A stretch of 64,000 nucleotides of DNA from Prevotella sp. (GTDB lineage Bacteria; Bacteroidota; Bacteroidia; Bacteroidales; Bacteroidaceae). The notes below the pieces were generated by a model, which did not search any database, had not been told where the DNA came from, and worked only from the letters and a program-made list of their open reading frames with translations. Shown here piece by piece: positions 51,259 to 60,191 of the stretch. The stretch's first letter is position 1; each line of letters begins with the position of its first letter. Made by a program: the position numbers and the translations under genes. The stretch is taken from the NCBI GenBank assembly GCA_017619445.1, contig JAFZSI010000017.1:30916-94915 (forward strand), written 5' to 3'.

Positions 51259-52842
51259 CTACTCCAAGTAGTTGCGCAACTGACGATAGATGACGCGGTC
51301 GTAGCCATAAACGTCGGGATAGTCGCGCAGCTGGCCCTCCAAGTCGGGATAGATGGTGTAATAGGCAATGAACAGCGGCACCTTAGGCTCCACGTTCACC
51401 GATTTTATGAGCATCGAGCGGTCGATGGGGTCGTCATCCATAAAGTCGTCCTCACCGTCGCCGTCCTCGTCGGCTTTCAGATGGCGCCGGTCGAGTTTTG
51501 CCGTTATCGAATAGGTCACCTTCTCAATGGTCTCGTAGTCCTGTCCCTCAAGCAGGAACAGGGCAAGGTCGAGCGGCCGCTCCACACGCACACACCCGTG
51601 AGACACGCCTCGGTTGTCGCGCGAGAAGAAAGCCCGCGACGATGTGTCGTGCAGGAATACCGAGAAATTGTTCTCGAACCGGAAGATGACACGTCCGAGC
51701 GAATTGCCCTCGCCACCTTCCTGGATGACCAGATAGCGGTTGTTGTGCAACATGCCCCAAGTCACAGCGTATGGGGGTATGCGTTTGCCGGTATGGCGGT
51801 CGCGAACATACATGCGCTGCCGCTCGAAATAGCGCACATTGCCCGCATGGCGTGCCACGTCTTTCTCAATGATGCTGCGGGGGACTATCCACTCGGGGTT
51901 AATGTCCATGCGCATGATTTCGCTTCTCAGCAATGGCGTCTTGGTCTTGTAGGTTCCGCAACCCACGCGCATCTCCATCGTGCTGTCGGGGCATACGGCG
52001 CGCAATTTGAAGGCGGGAATGTTGACCAGCACATAGCGATTCAACTTGTCAATGTCGGCCCCTTCGCGCCATCGGCACCGTTCCATGTTGCAGAGCAGTT
52101 TCACCCGTTCGGCTGGCGTGACATCGGCACTCTGCAGCCGCCGCTGCAACTGCTCGTAGAGCGAGCCGTGGGGCTGAATGGAGCGCAGGAACAGGCCAAG
52201 GCTGTCGTGAGCCACCTTACCAATGGCACTGGCATAGAACTGGTCGCCCGCGCGGTCGATTTTCACGTCGTAGAGCTTGTGATAGGTTACTCGCACCGAA
52301 TCGGAGTCGCGCACATCGTAGGTGTTCAGCACCTTTGCGGGATTGACAAAGCCGAAACTCAACCCCGAAGCATAGCGGAAATAAGCCTTGGTGAGGTTAT
52401 ACTCCAGCCGTGCCAGCACGCGGTTGATGTTTCTCACGCTGTCAGAACTGCTAACGTCGAGCGTGCGAACACGTTGCAGGTCTCTCTGCATCTGCGACAG
52501 CCGGAATTTCTCTGCCGAAAAGCCCATGTCGGCCACCTGTGCTATATAATATAATAAGGTGTCGGCCCTGTGGTCAACGCCATGACGGTCAATCCACATA
52601 AAACTGTTGCGTTCGCGGTAGTAGCCGCGCGTACGCTGGTCGGGCGACATGGCATCGTTGTCGGCCCGCACCATACCCTCCAAATACTCACGTATGCGAT
52701 GGGAATTCACCGCATAGTCCGAGGTGCTCAACGACTGGAAATCGTCAAGCGAAATATTGGTATATGGATTTTGTTTTTCTTCCTGACACGATATCAGGCA
52801 TGTGCACATAAGGATAATAGTGGAAATAAACAGCAGCCGCAC
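51259..52842 (-). CDS. L,D-transpeptidase lipoprotein (YcbB/LdtD-like)
   Basis: A 527-residue protein with a lipoprotein-type N-terminus (MRLLFISTIILMCTCLISCQ, lipobox LISC). The C-terminal YkuD catalytic domain has the catalytic SHGCVRVERP (about residues 411-420, Cys nucleophile), preceded by KTPLLRSEIMRMDINPEWIVPRSI and FRFENNFSVFLHD. The region between is the scaffold and peptidoglycan-binding part of LdtD-like enzymes (VKLLCNMERCRWREGADIDKLNRYVLVNIPAFKL). Such enzymes form 3-3 cross-links in peptidoglycan. An acidic insert (KADEDGDGEDDFMDDDPIDRS) interrupts the fold near the C-terminus. It starts 34 nt after the small secreted protein and shares its promoter. Confidence 0.9.
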   Translation of the reverse strand: MRLLFISTIILMCTCLISCQEEKQNPYTNISLDDFQSLSTSDYAVNSHRIREYLEGMVRADNDAMSPDQRTRGYYRERNSFMWIDRHGVDHRADTLLYYIAQVADMGFSAEKFRLSQMQRDLQRVRTLDVSSSDSVRNINRVLARLEYNLTKAYFRYASGLSFGFVNPAKVLNTYDVRDSDSVRVTYHKLYDVKIDRAGDQFYASAIGKVAHDSLGLFLRSIQPHGSLYEQLQRRLQSADVTPAERVKLLCNMERCRWREGADIDKLNRYVLVNIPAFKLRAVCPDSTMEMRVGCGTYKTKTPLLRSEIMRMDINPEWIVPRSIIEKDVARHAGNVRYFERQRMYVRDRHTGKRIPPYAVTWGMLHNNRYLVIQEGGEGNSLGRVIFRFENNFSVFLHDTSSRAFFSRDNRGVSHGCVRVERPLDLALFLLEGQDYETIEKVTYSITAKLDRRHLKADEDGDGEDDFMDDDPIDRSMLIKSVNVEPKVPLFIAYYTIYPDLEGQLRDYPDVYGYDRVIYRQLRNYLE

Positions 52843-52876
52843 GGACAGGCAATGTTTATAAGGGGAAACAAGATGC

Positions 52877-53185
52877 CTACTTGATGGAAATCTTTCTCAC
52901 CACCTTGCCCACCTTCACAATGTAACAACCCTTGGGAAGGTTCAGCTCAATCAGTTTGTCGGCACCCTCAATCTTCACGCTCATCACGCGCACGCCAGCC
53001 ACATTATAGACAAACAGCGTCTGGCCGCTGGCACCTGTCACACGCAGCGTGGTCTCGTTCACGCTGATATTGATGTTCTGGAAATCATTGTCAATGATTT
53101 CCACCGACTGCGAGGCATACAAGGCCACTGGCGTACCGAGCAGTAATGCCGCAGAGAATATGAGTAAAAAAAGTTTCCTTGTCAT
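52877..53185 (-). CDS. Small secreted protein resembling a T9SS C-terminal domain
   Basis: A 102-residue protein starting MTRKLFLLIFSAALLLGTPVALYA (signal peptide), then one small beta-sandwich: TLRVTGASGQTLFVYNVAGVRVMSVKIEG and LNLPKGCYIVKVGKVVRKISIK. That layout is the one seen in type IX secretion sorting domains (Por-tail) and DUF3244-like proteins, but here it is nearly the whole mature protein. Its job is unknown; it may be a small surface protein. It is the first gene of the L,D-transpeptidase/sigma operon. Upstream in-frame Met codons fall before the predicted transcript start. Confidence 0.7.
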   Translation of the reverse strand: MTRKLFLLIFSAALLLGTPVALYASQSVEIIDNDFQNINISVNETTLRVTGASGQTLFVYNVAGVRVMSVKIEGADKLIELNLPKGCYIVKVGKVVRKISIK

Positions 53186-53209
53186 AATATGTGCACTATT
53201 TATCCGTTG

Positions 53210-53241
53210 CAAAGATATGTTTTTTCCCTGAAACCTCCAAA
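53210..53241 (-). promoter_or_regulatory. Promoter of the L,D-transpeptidase / sigma-factor operon
   Basis: TTTG (53241-53238), 20-nt spacer, TATCTTTG (53217-53210) on the minus strand; start near 53203, leader about 18 nt. Confidence 0.85.
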
Positions 53242-53361
53242 CTTTTCGGCAATTATTTTGCGCCGAGCCTCATTTTAGCGTTTTTTCATTCTGTTTTCGC
53301 TAAGCGGCACATAGAATCAATGGTTTTCTGGAACAGCACCATAATGCCGCGCCCCATACGC

Positions 53362-53485
53362 AAATTTTCTAGAGAATTTCGTCGTAAACCTAAGCTTTGT
53401 TGCCGTAAAGTGCCACTCTGTTGCAGTAAAGTGCCACCCTGTTGCAGTAAAGCGATGCTTTACGCGCAAATTTTCTAGAAAATCT
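53362..53485. repeat. Second array of 21-bp units between two CTAG palindromes
   Basis: Cores AAATTTTCTAGAGAATTT (53362-53379) and AAATTTTCTAGAAAATCT (53468-53485) flank four units with 21-nt period, starting GTCGTAAACC, GCCGTAAAGTGCCACTCTGTT, GCAGTAAAGTGCCACCCTGTT and GCAGTAAAGCGATGCTTTACGC. The same design as 2651-2857. The 413-bp gap 53186-53598 has no gene; the right part has only the imperfect repeat GTGCGGTTACTTC. Confidence 0.85.
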
Positions 53486-53598
53486 GAACGTAAAGCAAAG
53501 AGTTGTATTAGCAATGTTTAGAATGGTGGAAATAACTCACGGTGCGAAGGACAGGAATCTGCACCGGAGTGTGCAGTTACTTCTCGATGAGCGTGCGG

Positions 53599-54516
53599 TT
53601 ACTTCACGCTGAACGTGCGGTTCTCTGTTGAAAGGAGGGTGTTTGGGAAAATCTGCCGCGCTTCGTTGAGCAGAAGCTCCTCGTTCTCGTATCGGGCTGA
53701 GTAGTGTCCGAGCAGTAGGGTACCAACGCCTGCATCGCGGGCCACGGTGGCTGCCTGGGCGGCGGTGCTGTGGTGGTAGAGCTCGGCACGGTCGGCATGG
53801 GCGGTGTCGTAGGTTGACTCGTGGTAGAGCATGTTGACGCCATGCAGCTGCTGGTGCAGGTTGGGCATGTACTTCGTGTCGCTGCAGTAGGCATACGAGC
53901 GCGGAGGATGGGCAGGCGTGGTCAGCTGGCTGTTGGGCACAACTGTGCCGTCTTCCAGTGTCCAGTCGGCTCCGGCCTTGATGTTGTTAATCTGGCTGAC
54001 TGGAATGCCGTAGAAGTCAATCATGTCGCGGCGGATGTGGGGCATAAGCGGTTTCTCGCGGAACAGAAATCCGCAGCATGGAGTGCGGTGGTTGAGCGGA
54101 ATGCTCTCAACCGTGAGGCTGCGGTCTTCATAAATGACGGTGCTGACGGTGGTGTCTATGGGATGGAAAACCACCTCGTAGTCGAGCCCGTTGCAGAACA
54201 TGTCGAGCTGCGACTGCAACATGGGACCGTACTCGGCGGTGGCGTAGATGTGAAGCGGAGCGGTGCGCCCCATCATGCCGAAAGTGGAAATCATGCCAAT
54301 GAGCCCGAAGCAATGGTCGCCGTGCAAATGGGAAAGAAACACGGCTACGATGCGGTTGAACCCCACATGCGAGCGGCGCAACTGCATCTGTGTTCCTTCG
54401 CCACAGTCAATCATGAAGAGTTTTTCACGAATCTCCACCACCTGCGACGAAGGATTGTGCTTGGAAGTGGGCAACGCACTACCACAACCAAGGATATGGA
54501 TGTTGAAGGGCTCCAT
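53599..54516 (-). CDS. rnz: Ribonuclease Z
   Basis: A 305-residue MBL-fold endonuclease that trims tRNA 3' trailers. The metal-binding motif is FLSHLHGDHCFGL, with further ligands in YCSDTKYMP, ESTYDTAHADRAELYHHSTAAQAA and the late His in LLGHYSARY. N-terminal ILGCGSALPTSKHNPSSQ is typical. The gene starts 4 nt after the lipoprotein stop and ends the mazG operon. Confidence 0.96.
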   Translation of the reverse strand: MEPFNIHILGCGSALPTSKHNPSSQVVEIREKLFMIDCGEGTQMQLRRSHVGFNRIVAVFLSHLHGDHCFGLIGMISTFGMMGRTAPLHIYATAEYGPMLQSQLDMFCNGLDYEVVFHPIDTTVSTVIYEDRSLTVESIPLNHRTPCCGFLFREKPLMPHIRRDMIDFYGIPVSQINNIKAGADWTLEDGTVVPNSQLTTPAHPPRSYAYCSDTKYMPNLHQQLHGVNMLYHESTYDTAHADRAELYHHSTAAQAATVARDAGVGTLLLGHYSARYENEELLLNEARQIFPNTLLSTENRTFSVK

Positions 54517-54520
54517 TGGG

Positions 54521-55084
54521 TTATTTCATGCGCTTGTAGGCAAAAATGCCGTTCTCGTTCTCAAGATAGAGAGAGTCGGCTCCGAGGCTGTAGATGCTGA
54601 ACGTGTCGGCAGAGAGCACCAGATTGGCGTTGCATATCTTCCATTCTGTGAGCGGTTTAGGCTCGGTGATGGTCGATACCACTACCCCGCCCTCCTGAAT
54701 CTCAAAGTTCTTGTCTATGCTGCTCCATTTGCCGAGCAACGTGGTGAGGTTGACGGCATTGTCGGCGGTCCAAAAACCTTCGGCGTCTTTGTGGCCCACC
54801 ACAGCCATGCGGTCGCCCACGGTCATGCCGCCCTTCACTTCGCCAGCCTCCTCGATGTTGACCCTGAACGTGAGGGTGTCGCCCTCGGCAGTCACGAGTT
54901 CCAACATGTGCATGGAGCAACCGTCGCCGCAAACTCCATAGATGGTTGAGTCGGGAACTTCTTCCACAAGTATGGAATCAACCACGGGAACCACCACTTT
55001 GGTAGGGGCTTTCTTTTCGTCACAGCCCACCATCACACAGACGGCAAGCAACGCACATAAGATGGGATTAAGAATTTTCTTCAT
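54521..55084 (-). CDS. Lipoprotein of unknown function, lipocalin-like tail
   Basis: A 187-residue protein starting MKKILNPILCALLAVCVMVGC (lipobox VMVGC). The mature part contains YGVCGDGCSMHMLELV, with two further cysteines in a short loop, a first beta region (RVNIEEAGEVKGGMTVGDRMAVVGH) and a second half (LTEWKICNANLVLSADTFSIYSLGADSLYLENENG) of the kind found in lipocalin-like or NlpE-like small barrels. No family can be named with confidence. Its start overlaps the mazG end by 17 nt and the next gene, rnz, follows after 4 nt. Membrane-anchored by prediction; function unknown. Confidence 0.7.
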   Translation of the reverse strand: MKKILNPILCALLAVCVMVGCDEKKAPTKVVVPVVDSILVEEVPDSTIYGVCGDGCSMHMLELVTAEGDTLTFRVNIEEAGEVKGGMTVGDRMAVVGHKDAEGFWTADNAVNLTTLLGKWSSIDKNFEIQEGGVVVSTITEPKPLTEWKICNANLVLSADTFSIYSLGADSLYLENENGIFAYKRMK

Positions 55085-55925
55085 ATAGCTTTGCTTCATT
55101 CCATAATTTATCCATTTCTTCCAAAGTCATATCTTTCAGCGGTTTACCTTCTTTAATGCTGTGCTGTTCAATATAGTTGAACCGCCGAATGAATTTTTGG
55201 TTTGTATGCTCAAGGGCATTGTCGGGATTGAGTTTGTAGAGGCGCGCGGCATTGATGACGCTGAACAGGAAATCGCCCAGTTCGCGGGTGCTCTGCTCCT
55301 TGTCTTCGCGTGCCAGTTCGGCCTCCAGTTCGCGCAGTTCCTCGTGCACTTTCTCCCACACATCCTCGCGGCGCTGCCAGTCGAAGCCCACGTTGCGCGC
55401 TTTGTCCTGAATGCGGTAGGCTTTGATAAGACTGGGCAGGGAATTGGGCACTCCGCTGAGCACAGACTTGTTGCCGTCTTTCTCCCTGAGCTTGATTTGC
55501 TCCCAGTTCTGCAGCACTTGCTCGGTGGTCTTCGCATCGGCAAACTCGCGGTGCTCCTGCTGCTCGCCGTATGGCAACGGCTTGGGCTCGGGGGCACCTA
55601 CCTGTGACGGATGATAAACATGGGGATGGCGGAAAATGAGTTTGTCGGCCTGAATGTTGCAAATGTCGGCCATATCGAAATCGTCGGTCTCGCTACCGAT
55701 GCGTGCATAGAATACCACATGCATCAGCACGTCGCCCAGCTCCTTGCAGATGTTTTTCGTGTCGTTGTTCATCAACGCGTCGCATAGCTCAAAGGTCTCT
55801 TCGATGGTGTTGGGGCGCAGACTCTCGAAAGTCTGCTTCTTGTCCCACGGACACTTCTCGCGCAACTGGTCGAGCACGTCGAGCAATCGGCCAAACGCCT
55901 GCAGTTTTTCTTCTCTTGTGTGCAT
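55068..55925 (-). CDS. mazG: Nucleoside triphosphate pyrophosphohydrolase
   Basis: A 285-residue tandem MazG protein hydrolysing (d)NTPs to monophosphates and pyrophosphate. First domain: LREKCPWDKKQTFESLRPNTIEETFELCDAL (ExxE) and KELGDVLMHVVFYARIG (ExxD). Second domain: VHEELRELEAEL and TRELGDFLFSVINAARLY. Start MHTREEKLQ at 55925; an open extension of ten codons lies in the promoter region. -7 box TACTTTTG at 55945-55952. Divergent from valS. Confidence 0.94.
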   Translation of the reverse strand: MHTREEKLQAFGRLLDVLDQLREKCPWDKKQTFESLRPNTIEETFELCDALMNNDTKNICKELGDVLMHVVFYARIGSETDDFDMADICNIQADKLIFRHPHVYHPSQVGAPEPKPLPYGEQQEHREFADAKTTEQVLQNWEQIKLREKDGNKSVLSGVPNSLPSLIKAYRIQDKARNVGFDWQRREDVWEKVHEELRELEAELAREDKEQSTRELGDFLFSVINAARLYKLNPDNALEHTNQKFIRRFNYIEQHSIKEGKPLKDMTLEEMDKLWNEAKLYEENS

Positions 55926-55944
55926 TTTATAAAGATTTATGATG

Positions 55945-55952
55945 CAAAAGTA
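55945..55952 (-). promoter_or_regulatory. -7 box (TACTTTTG) of the mazG operon
   Basis: TACTTTTG on the minus strand, 20 nt before the mazG ATG, in the 123-bp divergent gap to valS. No clear -33 box. Confidence 0.55.
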
Positions 55953-55974
55953 CAATAATTTAATGGAAATTTAG

Positions 55975-55982
55975 TAATTTTG
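55975..55982 (+). promoter_or_regulatory. -7 box (TAATTTTG) of valS
   Basis: TAATTTTG 66 nt before the valS ATG; the -33 element is not clear. It makes an upstream TTG at 55980 an unlikely start. Confidence 0.55.
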
Positions 55983-56048
55983 CAGCGTTTTTCTGCGCCA
56001 AGGGCGTCATTTTCTCAAGAAAACATAAAAAAACATCATCATATACAA

Positions 56049-58820
56049 ATGGAATTAGCAAGTAAATACGATCCGCAAAACGTTGAATCGAAATGGTATC
56101 AGTACTGGCTTGACAACAAGCTGTTCGCAAGTAAGCCCGATGAGCGGGAACCCTATACAATAGTCATTCCGCCGCCCAACGTGACGGGTGTGCTGCACAT
56201 GGGCCACATGCTTAACAACACCATTCAGGACATCCTGGTGCGCCGTGCTCGCATGGAGGGCAAAAACGCATGTTGGGTGCCGGGCACCGACCACGCCTCT
56301 ATTGCAACCGAGGCCAAGGTGGTGAAGAAACTGGCTGGCGAGGGCATCAAGAAAAGCGACCTCAGCCGCGAACAGTTCCTTGAGCATGCGTGGGACTGGA
56401 CTCACGAGCACGGAGGCATCATTTTGAAACAGCTGCGACGTCTGGGAGCCAGCTGCGACTGGGACCGCACAGCCTTCACCATGGATGAAAAGCGCTCTAT
56501 GAGCGTCATCAAGGTGTTTGTTGACCTCTATAACAAAGGCCTCATCTATCGTGGCCTGCGCATGGTGAACTGGGACCCGAAGGCTTTGACTGCCCTTTCG
56601 ACCGAGGAAGTGATTTACAAGGAAGAGCACTCCAAACTATACCACCTGAAATACTACGTGGATGGCCTTACCACGCTTGAGAACGAAGAACAGCTGAAGG
56701 CCGACGGCAACGTGATTCACAAGGATGAGAAAGGCTACTATGCCGTGGTTGCCACCACACGACCGGAAACCATCATGGGCGACACCGCCATGTGCATCAA
56801 CCCCAAGGACCCCAAGAACCAATGGCTCAAGGGTCGCAAGGTGATTGTGCCGCTGGTGAACCGTGTCATCAAGGTGATTGAAGACCGCTACGTGGACATT
56901 GAATTCGGTACAGGCTGTCTGAAAGTCACTCCCGCCCACGACACCAACGACTACATGCTGGGCAAAACCCACGACTTGGAGACCATAGACATCTTCAACC
57001 CCGACGGCACCATCAGCGACCAGAGCCCTCTCTATGTTGGCATGGACCGCTTCGACTGCCGCAAGCAGATAGTTGAAGACTTGCAGGCTGCAGCACTCAT
57101 GGAGCGCATGGAAGAATACACCAACAAGGTTGGCTATTCGGAGCGCAATCCCGATACTGCCATCGAGCCGAGACTCTCGCTGCAGTGGTTCCTCAAGATG
57201 AAGCACTTTGCCGACATCGCTCTGCCTCCCGTGTTGAACGGCGAAATGAAATTCTATCCGCAGAAGTATGTCAACACCTACAAGAACTGGCTTGAGAACA
57301 TTCAAGACTGGTGCATCTCGCGTCAGCTGTGGTGGGGTCACCGCATACCGGCTTACTATATTGAAACCTCCCCCAACCCCTCCCAAGGAGGGGAGTCTGT
57401 GATTCCTGAGGGTAGTTTCGTTGTGGCAGAGAATGAAGAGAAAGCTCGCAAACTGGCGATAGAGAAGTTCCCCTCCTTGGGAGGGGTTGGGGGAGGTTTC
57501 ACCCTGCGTCAGGATGAGGACGCGCTCGACACGTGGTTCTCATCATGGCTTTGGCCAGTGTCGCTGTTCGACGGCATCAACAACCCCGGCAACGAGGAAA
57601 TCAACTATTACTACCCCACCAGCGACCTCGTGACGGCTCCCGACATCATCTTCTTCTGGGTGGCCCGTATGATTATGGCCGGTGAGGAATACATGGGCAA
57701 ATATCCGTTCAAGAATGTATATTTCACAGGCATCGTCCGCGACAAACTGGGACGAAAGATGTCCAAATCGCTCGGCAACAGTCCCGACCCCATCGAGCTG
57801 ATTGAGAAATTCGGTGCCGACGGTGTGCGCATGGGCATGATGCTCTCCGCTCCCGCAGGCAACGACATTCTGTTTGACGAGGCTCTCTGCGAACAGGGAC
57901 GCAACTTCAACAATAAAATTTGGAACGCTTTCCGACTGGTGAAAGGATGGGCTGTTACTGACAGTCCTGTTAGTGACGATACAACCGCAACAAACCAGAC
58001 GGCTGTTGCCTGGTTTGAAGCCAAGCTTAAGCAAACCAACGCCGAAATTGACGACCTGTTCAAGAAATACCGCATCTCAGAGGCTTTGATGGCTGTCTAT
58101 AAACTGTTCTGGGACGAGTTCTCGAGCTGGTATCTGGAAATGGTGAAACCCGCCTACGTCAACGGACAGGCACAACCCATCGACAAAACAACCTACGACG
58201 CAACCCTGAATTTCTTTGATGCTCTGCTCAAGATGCTGCATCCGTTCATGCCGTTCATCACCGAGGAACTGTGGCAGGCTCTCTATGAACGCCAGCCCGG
58301 CGACAGCATCATGCGCGAGAAACTGGAGATTGAAGCACCCACAGAGGCCGACGCCCAACTGACGGAGGCCATAGAGCAGGTGAAACAGATTGTCAGCGGT
58401 GTGCGCATGGTGCGCAACCAGAAGAACATCGCCCCCAAAGAGGCTTTGGAGCTGCAAGTGGTGGGCAGCAACCGCCACGAGCGGTTTAACGCCGTTGTTA
58501 CCAAGATGGCCAACCTGAAAGCCATCAGCGTGGTGGCAGAAAAGAGTGCTGATGCCAGTGCTTTCATGGTGGGCACCGACGAGTTTGCCGTTCCTCTGGG
58601 CAACCTCATCGATGTGGCTGCCGAGATTGAAAAGCAGGAAGCACAGCTGAAACACCTTGAAGGCTTCCTCACAGGCGTCATGAAGAAACTCTCCAACGAA
58701 AAGTTTGTTGCCAATGCTCCCGAAGCAGTGGTGACACTCGAGCGGAAGAAACAGAGCGACGCAGAAGAAAAGATTGCTGCCCTGAAAGAGTCAATCACCG
58801 AACTGAAAAAGAAACTATGA
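56049..58820 (+). CDS. valS: Valyl-tRNA synthetase, with a repeat pair inside the frame
   Basis: A 923-residue class Ia synthetase charging tRNA-Val. HIGH motif in [13 protein letters not shown] (about residues 43-55), CP1 editing domain ([12 protein letters not shown]), KMSKS motif in [10 protein letters not shown] (about 567-576), anticodon-binding region and C-terminal coiled-coil arm ([23 protein letters not shown]). Start [10 protein letters not shown]; the ORF is open 23 codons further but from a TTG in the promoter. Residues 439-484 are encoded by a 32-nt repeat, 74 nt of ordinary sequence and the exact inverted repeat; they read [11 protein letters not shown] and [10 protein letters not shown]. 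The next gene overlaps its stop by 4 nt. Confidence 0.97.
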   Translation: MELASKYDPQNVESKWYQYWLDNKLFASKPDEREPYTIVIPPPNVTGVLHMGHMLNNTIQDILVRRARMEGKNACWVPGTDHASIATEAKVVKKLAGEGIKKSDLSREQFLEHAWDWTHEHGGIILKQLRRLGASCDWDRTAFTMDEKRSMSVIKVFVDLYNKGLIYRGLRMVNWDPKALTALSTEEVIYKEEHSKLYHLKYYVDGLTTLENEEQLKADGNVIHKDEKGYYAVVATTRPETIMGDTAMCINPKDPKNQWLKGRKVIVPLVNRVIKVIEDRYVDIEFGTGCLKVTPAHDTNDYMLGKTHDLETIDIFNPDGTISDQSPLYVGMDRFDCRKQIVEDLQAAALMERMEEYTNKVGYSERNPDTAIEPRLSLQWFLKMKHFADIALPPVLNGEMKFYPQKYVNTYKNWLENIQDWCISRQLWWGHRIPAYYIETSPNPSQGGESVIPEGSFVVAENEEKARKLAIEKFPSLGGVGGGFTLRQDEDALDTWFSSWLWPVSLFDGINNPGNEEINYYYPTSDLVTAPDIIFFWVARMIMAGEEYMGKYPFKNVYFTGIVRDKLGRKMSKSLGNSPDPIELIEKFGADGVRMGMMLSAPAGNDILFDEALCEQGRNFNNKIWNAFRLVKGWAVTDSPVSDDTTATNQTAVAWFEAKLKQTNAEIDDLFKKYRISEALMAVYKLFWDEFSSWYLEMVKPAYVNGQAQPIDKTTYDATLNFFDALLKMLHPFMPFITEELWQALYERQPGDSIMREKLEIEAPTEADAQLTEAIEQVKQIVSGVRMVRNQKNIAPKEALELQVVGSNRHERFNAVVTKMANLKAISVVAEKSADASAFMVGTDEFAVPLGNLIDVAAEIEKQEAQLKHLEGFLTGVMKKLSNEKFVANAPEAVVTLERKKQSDAEEKIAALKESITELKKKL
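57363..57500. repeat. Perfect 32-nt inverted repeat inside valS
   Basis: GAAACCTCCCCCAACCCCTC and 12 more nt at 57363-57394 are the exact reverse complement of 57469-57500, with 74 nt between. The same 32-mer occurs at 60104-60135. The arms code for Pro/Ser/Gly-rich residues within the frame. Confidence 0.95.
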
Positions 58821-60094
58821 ACATCATCCAAACCATCCTGGGCGCACGAAAAAGTGCGTCCATGATTCTTTTCATCCTATTGGCAAGCATGGTGCTCACA
58901 GCCTGCAACGACGAAGCTGAGAGCATTGACGAGGTCAACAAGCAAACCGTGCTGGTGTTTCTTCCCTGGTCGGGTTCAAACACTCACACTGGCCTTCTGC
59001 CAGAAATCAAAGCCAACCTCGACAGCATTGAGACATCCATTGTAGGCGGCAAGGGACTTGACGGAACACGGGCACTGGTGTATTTCTGTGAGACGGCCAA
59101 CTCTGCCACACTCTATGAGATTACCTTCAACGAGCAGAAAAACGTCTGCGAGCACACCACGCTGAAAACTTATACTGGCCACGACTATACCACCGCCGAA
59201 GGAATGAAGGCCATCTTAGAGGACATGAAATCCATGGCTCCCGCCCTGAACTATGCCATGATGGTGGGCTGCCACGGCACAGGATGGACCTATACCGACA
59301 GCTGGGAGAAATACCCCTACTATGCCAAGCCTTTCAGCTACGAGGAAAATGACGGAAGCCCCCAGACACGTGCATACGTTAGCAATGGCGAAGACCCTGA
59401 GACACGTTTCTACGGCAGTGTGGACGACATCAAGACCTTCAGTACCGACATTCCCACGCTGGTAGAAGCCATCAAGCTGGCAGGCATCAAGATGCAGTTC
59501 ATCATGTTCGACGACTGCTACATGGCCAATGTGGAAGTGGCCTACCAATTGCGCGATGTCACAAACTTCCTTATTGCCTCCACCTGCGAGGTGATGGCCA
59601 TTGGATTCCCCTATCAGACCATGTTTCCCAAGCTTGCCAATTGGCAGCCCAATTATACAAGCGCCATCGATGCCTTCGGGGACTTTTACAAGAACTACGT
59701 CTATCCTTTCGGCACCGCCGCTGCCATCGACTGCCGCAAGATGGAAGAGCTGGCTGCTGCCATGAAGGCCATCAACAACAAATACACCTTCGACGAGACA
59801 TTGTTAGACAGCATTCAGGTGCTCGACGGGTTCAAAACCCACGTCTTCTACGATTTTGGCGACTATGTGGACCACCTGTGCCCAGAGCGTGCATTGAAAA
59901 ACCGCATTGAGTCGGCGCTGAGCAATGCGGTTACAAGAAAAGCCTGCACCGACGAGTTCTACACCAACCTCTATGGGTATGGCTACTCGGTGAAAATAAA
60001 CAAGTTTTCTGGCCTGACCATCTCCGACCCCAGCCAAAGCAGCGTGGTGAAGAAAAGCATCCAGCGCACCGACTGGTATAAGGCCACACACTGA
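58817..60094 (+). CDS. Clostripain-family (C11) cysteine peptidase, lipoprotein
   Basis: A 425-residue protein with a lipoprotein signal ([14 protein letters not shown], Cys30). The C11 catalytic pair is visible: His153 in MVGCHGTGW and Cys234 in [17 protein letters not shown], followed by [15 protein letters not shown]. Peptidases of this family cut after Arg or Lys and are common in gut Bacteroidales; the target is unknown. The ATG overlaps the valS stop by 4 nt (ATGA), so it is translationally coupled to valS, an odd partner for an exported protease. It ends in front of the GC-rich repeat at 60104. Confidence 0.88.
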   Translation: MNIIQTILGARKSASMILFILLASMVLTACNDEAESIDEVNKQTVLVFLPWSGSNTHTGLLPEIKANLDSIETSIVGGKGLDGTRALVYFCETANSATLYEITFNEQKNVCEHTTLKTYTGHDYTTAEGMKAILEDMKSMAPALNYAMMVGCHGTGWTYTDSWEKYPYYAKPFSYEENDGSPQTRAYVSNGEDPETRFYGSVDDIKTFSTDIPTLVEAIKLAGIKMQFIMFDDCYMANVEVAYQLRDVTNFLIASTCEVMAIGFPYQTMFPKLANWQPNYTSAIDAFGDFYKNYVYPFGTAAAIDCRKMEELAAAMKAINNKYTFDETLLDSIQVLDGFKTHVFYDFGDYVDHLCPERALKNRIESALSNAVTRKACTDEFYTNLYGYGYSVKINKFSGLTISDPSQSSVVKKSIQRTDWYKATH

Positions 60095-60103
60095 TTTGAT
60101 ATT

Positions 60104-60190
60104 GAAACCTCCCCCAACCCCTCCCAAGGAGGGGAGTCTGTTTTTCTCCCTCCCTTTGGGAGGGTTGGGGTGGGTTCCTGGGGTGGGTTC
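60104..60190. repeat. Third copy of the valS 32-mer plus a CCCTCCC/GGGAGGG palindrome
   Basis: GAAACCTCCCCCAACCCCTC and 12 further nt (60104-60135) are identical to the left arm in valS, and the matching extends about 8 nt on each side. After GTCTGTTTTT comes CTCCCTCCCTTTGGGAGGG and twice GGGGTGGGTTCCT. It lies between convergent stops and may end transcription. Confidence 0.9.
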
Positions 60191-60191
60191 C

